A stretch of DNA of 64,000 nt from Cohnella sp. SGD-V74 (GTDB lineage: Bacteria > Bacillota > Bacilli > Paenibacillales > Paenibacillaceae), in NCBI RefSeq assembly GCF_003001675.1, contig NZ_PVYW01000011.1, positions 62,001 through 126,000 on the forward strand, read 5' to 3'. Of this stretch, positions 60,780 through 64,000 are shown one piece after another. Position 1 is the stretch's first letter. The number at the start of each line of letters is the position of its first letter. Position numbers and translations under genes: made by a program. A model generated the notes under the pieces. That model ran no database searches, was not told the origin of the DNA, and worked only from the letters and a program-made list of their open reading frames with translations.

Positions 60780-60791
60780 GGAGAATGCGGA

Positions 60792-61682
60792 ATGGCTCAA
60801 CATCCGACGAGACGGAACATTATATTCGGCATCCTGTTGTTGGCGCCGGCGGCTGCAGCCATTATCGCGACCACGCTGCTGCCGGTGCTGTCCAACCTGG
60901 TCATCGCTTTCCAGGAATGGAACGGCTTCTCGGCGGCGACCTGGATCGGCTTCGATAACTTCCGGAACGCGTTCTCCGACAAGTATTTCATCGACAGCAT
61001 GAAAGCTTCGTTTTTTATCGGCATCGTATCGACTTTGGGCGCCGTTCCTCTCGGCGTCCTGCTCGCGGCCTGCATCTTCAAGGTAGGCAAGTATGAAGGC
61101 TCGGCGTATCGGGTCGTCCTGTTCGTACCGGTCATGATCCCGCTTGCCATTATCGGCCTGCTGTTCACTTTCTTGCTGAACCCGGAGATGGGGCTGCTCA
61201 ACAAGCTGCTGGAAATGCTCGGCATGGGCGGCTTGCAGCGAGCCTGGCTGGCCAACCCGGATACGGTGCTGTGGGTGATCGCGATCATCGGCGCATGGAG
61301 AATGGCGGGACTTACGATGATGCTCGTCTTCGCGTCCATGATCTCCATTCCGGGGGAGCTGTTCGAATCGAGCCGCTTGGACGGGGCGGGGTATCCGCGG
61401 CAGTTTGTCTCCATCGTGTTGCCGCTCGTTCGCCCGTCCCTGCAAGTATCCACGGTGTTTTCCTTTATCGTCCTCGTGTCCACGTACGACCTGGTCTATA
61501 TCATGACGCGGGGAGGGCCGGGAACGGTATCGCAGACCGTGCCGATCTACATGATGAAAACGGCGTTCACGTACAGCAATTTCGGCTATTCGGCAACGCT
61601 TGGCTTGCTGTTCTCGTTGGCGGGAATACTGGCGATCTTCCTGCTCCAGCGCCTCTTTAAGGGGGAGACCTATGAAGTATAG
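60792..61682 (+). CDS. Sugar ABC transporter permease, MalF type (second system)
   Basis: A 296-residue permease with six hydrophobic segments starting at FGILLLAPAAAAI. The EAA loop is IPGELFESSRLDGAGYPRQF. It forms the channel with the MalG-type subunit, whose gene it overlaps by 11 nt. No ATPase gene is nearby, as in the first sugar operon. Confidence 0.93.
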   Translation: MAQHPTRRNIIFGILLLAPAAAAIIATTLLPVLSNLVIAFQEWNGFSAATWIGFDNFRNAFSDKYFIDSMKASFFIGIVSTLGAVPLGVLLAACIFKVGKYEGSAYRVVLFVPVMIPLAIIGLLFTFLLNPEMGLLNKLLEMLGMGGLQRAWLANPDTVLWVIAIIGAWRMAGLTMMLVFASMISIPGELFESSRLDGAGYPRQFVSIVLPLVRPSLQVSTVFSFIVLVSTYDLVYIMTRGGPGTVSQTVPIYMMKTAFTYSNFGYSATLGLLFSLAGILAIFLLQRLFKGETYEV

Positions 61683-62511
61683 CCACAATTCCGAGCGCAT
61701 CGAACGGTGGATCACGCGCGTCGTCGTCCTGTTTTTCGTCCTGATTACGATCTATCCGATCGTCTTCGTCACGATCAATTCCTTGAAGAGCACGAGCGAT
61801 TTCTACGCCAACGTATGGGCGCTCCCGAGTTCGATTCACTGGAGCAACTATTCCGAAGCCTGGTTCGACGCCAAGATCGGTCAATATTTCTCCAACAGCT
61901 CGATCGTTGTCGTCAGCGCCGTGCTGATCATCTCGGTGTTCGGGGTCATGGCGGGCTACGCGCTGGGGCGGTTGAACCTTCCGTACGCGGAAGCGATTCT
62001 GCTGTTCTTCCTCGCGATGAAGATGGTTCCGCACGAGTCGCTCGTCATGCCCCTGTATCTCATGCTGAGCCGGATGGGCCTGATCGGGGAACATATTTCG
62101 CTCGTGCTGCCCTACGCCGGGTGGGGGCTGCCGATCGCCGTCTACATTCTGAAAAACTACTTCCAGACGATTCCCAACTCGCTGCTGGAAGCCGCGCGGA
62201 TCGACGGGGCGTCGGAGTGGCTGTCGTTCCGCAAAATTATGGTTCCGCTCGCGATGCCGGCCATCGCGACCGTCGTCATCTTTAACTTCGTCTCGCTGTG
62301 GGGCGAGCTGCTGTGGGCGACCGTAGCCTTGTCGACGGCGACGATGAAGACGCTGCCGCTTGGAATCATCGTGTTTCAATCCGAATTCGCGACCGACTGG
62401 GGACCGCTGTCCGCGGCGATCTGCATGGTCATGCTGCCGCTCGTCCTCGTGTTCCTGTTCATGCAGAAATATTTCGTGCAAGGCATTACGGCCGGAGCCA
62501 ACAAAGGCTAG
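61672..62511 (+). CDS. Sugar ABC transporter permease, MalG type (second system)
   Basis: A 279-residue permease; the EAA loop reads IPNSLLEAARIDGASEWLSF and the C-terminus is FMQKYFVQGITAGANKG, typical of MalG-like subunits. The ATG at 61672 has GGGGGAG upstream and lies inside the end of the previous gene. The hydrolase gene follows after 30 bp. Confidence 0.93.
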   Translation: MKYSHNSERIERWITRVVVLFFVLITIYPIVFVTINSLKSTSDFYANVWALPSSIHWSNYSEAWFDAKIGQYFSNSSIVVVSAVLIISVFGVMAGYALGRLNLPYAEAILLFFLAMKMVPHESLVMPLYLMLSRMGLIGEHISLVLPYAGWGLPIAVYILKNYFQTIPNSLLEAARIDGASEWLSFRKIMVPLAMPAIATVVIFNFVSLWGELLWATVALSTATMKTLPLGIIVFQSEFATDWGPLSAAICMVMLPLVLVFLFMQKYFVQGITAGANKG

Positions 62512-62541
62512 TCCGGCGATAAGAGAAGGGAGAGGGGATCG

Positions 62542-64000
62542 ATGACCGATCGCGTCTATGAGCTTTTCGCACAGCCTCCCAACGAATATCGCGGCAAGCC
62601 GTTCTGGAGCTGGAACGGCAAGCTGGAGAAGGAAGAGCTGCTTCGGCAAATCCGCGTATTCGCCCGGATGGGACTCGGAGGCTTCTTCATCCATTCCCGT
62701 ACGGGCCTCGTCACCGAGTATTTGGGCGACGAGTGGTTCGAGTTCGTGGAAGCCTGCACGGAGGAAGCCGAGAAGCTCGGCATGGAAGTGTGGATTTACG
62801 ACGAAGACCGTTGGCCGAGCGGCACGGCCGGCGGCATGGTGACCGAGGAGCCGCGCTTCCGCTTGAAGTTCATCGAGCTGCGGGTTATACCTGCGGCCGA
62901 GTTCGAGTGGACGGATGCGGACGGGCTGCTTGCCGTGTACGCTTGCAGGCTCGATGGCGTCTCCTATTCCGACTGCGTTCCCCTGGCGCGAGGGGAGATG
63001 CCGAAGCCGGGGGCGTCGGTGCTCGTCTTCGCTGTCGTCGAGATGAACAAGGACAGCTTCTATAACGGCTACACATACGTGGATACGATGAATCGCGAAG
63101 CGACGGACCGCTTTCTGGAAATTACCCATGAGCGTTACAAGAATCGCGTGGGCAGCCATTTCGGACGGACGATCAAAGGCGTGTTCACGGACGAGCCCCA
63201 TCGCGGGGCGCTTATGGACGGCTTTGGCATTACGAACGAGCACAGGCTGTGGAGCGTGCCGTGGACGTATACGCTGTTCGACGATTTCCAGCGGGCCTTC
63301 GGCTACGATCTGCGCGACAAGCTGCCGGAGCTGTTCCTGCGGCGGGAAGGAGAGCCGGTGTCGCAGGTAAAGTGGCATTACGTCGAGCTGACGCAGCGCC
63401 TGTTCATCGAGCATTATCTGAAGCCGATGCAGGCATGGACCCGCGACAACGGGCTGCGGCTGACCGGCCATATGCTGCACGAAGATACGCTGACGGTCCA
63501 GACGGCTTATCTCGGATCGGCGATGCGTTTCTACGAGTACCAGGACGATCCGGGCGTCGACGTGCTGCGGGAAGGCAACCGCAACTATTGGCTGGTGAAG
63601 CAGCTCTCGTCGGCGGCCAGGCAGCTGGGCCAGAAATGGCTGCTCTCCGAGCTGTACGGCTGCACCGGCTGGCAAATGTCTTTCGAGTCTCACAAGGCGG
63701 TCGGAGATTGGCAGACGCTGCTCGGCATTAACGTCCGCAATCATCATCTGTCATGGTACACAATGGAAGGCGAAGCGAAGCGGGATTATCCGGCGAGCAT
63801 CTCCTATCAATCGGCCTGGTGGGACGATTACGAATTCGTGGAGACGTACTTCTCGCGGTTCGGGCTTGCGCTCTCCCAGGGCGAGCGCAAGTGCGAGGTG
63901 CTCGTGCTGAATCCGGTCGAAAGCGTCTGGTGCCAGGTGTATCCGGGCTGGTCGATCGACATGAAGACGCAGTCGCCGGACGTGCAGAAGCTGGAAGACC
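62542..64000 (+). CDS. GH106-like alpha-L-rhamnosidase (5' part)
   Basis: The first 486 codons of a large hydrolase cut by the right edge (such enzymes are about 900-1000 residues). It opens PPNEYRGKPFWSWNGKLEKE and has GGFFIHSRTGLVTEYLG and the highly characteristic IYDEDRWPSGTAGG (near 88-101), then GVFTDEPH and LTGHMLHEDTL, all features of GH106-like rhamnosidases. No signal peptide, so it would act inside the cell on an imported rhamnose-containing oligosaccharide. The ATG at 62542 has GAGGGG upstream. It indicates the probable substrate class for the transporter and YesM/YesN pair of this operon. Confidence 0.85.
   Translation, partial: MTDRVYELFAQPPNEYRGKPFWSWNGKLEKEELLRQIRVFARMGLGGFFIHSRTGLVTEYLGDEWFEFVEACTEEAEKLGMEVWIYDEDRWPSGTAGGMVTEEPRFRLKFIELRVIPAAEFEWTDADGLLAVYACRLDGVSYSDCVPLARGEMPKPGASVLVFAVVEMNKDSFYNGYTYVDTMNREATDRFLEITHERYKNRVGSHFGRTIKGVFTDEPHRGALMDGFGITNEHRLWSVPWTYTLFDDFQRAFGYDLRDKLPELFLRREGEPVSQVKWHYVELTQRLFIEHYLKPMQAWTRDNGLRLTGHMLHEDTLTVQTAYLGSAMRFYEYQDDPGVDVLREGNRNYWLVKQLSSAARQLGQKWLLSELYGCTGWQMSFESHKAVGDWQTLLGINVRNHHLSWYTMEGEAKRDYPASISYQSAWWDDYEFVETYFSRFGLALSQGERKCEVLVLNPVESVWCQVYPGWSIDMKTQSPDVQKLED

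Noticed and set aside
61657..63747. 696-codon open frame antisense to the permease and GH106 genes
   Set aside because: Spans two real genes and their junction on the other strand, with charged low-complexity sequence; no family motif.

Overview
The window (64 kb, high GC, strong AGGAGG-type ribosome binding sites, YesM/YesN two-component pairs, ATPase-less sugar ABC transporters) looks like the chromosome of a Paenibacillaceae Firmicute such as Paenibacillus or Cohnella. This is inferred from gene content and style; no rRNA or other taxonomic marker is present. No tRNA, rRNA, CRISPR array, prophage or complete insertion sequence was seen.

Layout. 1-9287 (minus strand): a glycan-utilisation operon, with solute-binding lipoprotein, two permeases, YesM kinase, YesN regulator, an (alpha/alpha)6-barrel glycosidase and, after a minisatellite-like repeat block, a GH43 enzyme cut by the window edge. 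9411-9652: a terminator and a MITE-like interspersed repeat. 9658-14404: two Opp/Dpp-type permeases without ATPases or their own binding protein, divergent from two tandem paralogous MalE-type lipoproteins. 14486-16945: an Lsa-type ABC-F ribosome-protection gene with a structured leader, a 15-copy 50-bp repeat array and a terminator that resembles the repeat unit. 17007-20941: a TetR repressor and a self-sufficient CYP102 (P450 BM3-type) fatty acid hydroxylase with a clear promoter and operator. 21013-26258: M28 peptidase with membrane segments, GNAT protein, a repeat-rich gap, an Old Yellow Enzyme, a 209-bp palindromic element and an SDR.

26390-32953 (minus strand): a tightly overlapping six-gene operon encoding a KAS III-type condensing enzyme, ATP-grasp ligase, NAD-dependent epimerase/3beta-HSD-type reductase, metallo-beta-lactamase-fold hydrolase, PaaK/F390-synthetase-like adenylating enzyme and a GNAT/FemX-like protein. 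It looks like an uncharacterised small-molecule pathway and is the best candidate here for a new system. A 30-residue membrane peptide gene sits upstream.

33455-45739: another repeat array and hairpin, an amidase, a carbohydrate catabolic group (esterase, AraC regulator, TIM-barrel isomerase, Gfo/Idh/MocA dehydrogenase, FAD oxidoreductase), then an amino-acid ABC transporter with an NtaA/YtnJ-type flavin monooxygenase that suggests organosulfur scavenging. 45723-54542: an MFS exporter and divergent TetR with paired operators, heme O synthase, the ahpCF peroxide operon with a PerR-like box, a dehydrogenase, a serine hydrolase, and a GNAT operon containing an overlooked 36-codon gene. 54708-64000: a second YesM/YesN sugar-uptake operon with two binding proteins, two permeases and a GH106-like alpha-L-rhamnosidase that runs off the right edge.

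A theme across the window is tandem arrays with roughly 50-bp units in four unrelated intergenic regions (about 470-858, 16165-16905, 23669-23845, 33455-33709). They share size but not sequence, which suggests a genome-wide process that amplifies intergenic DNA.
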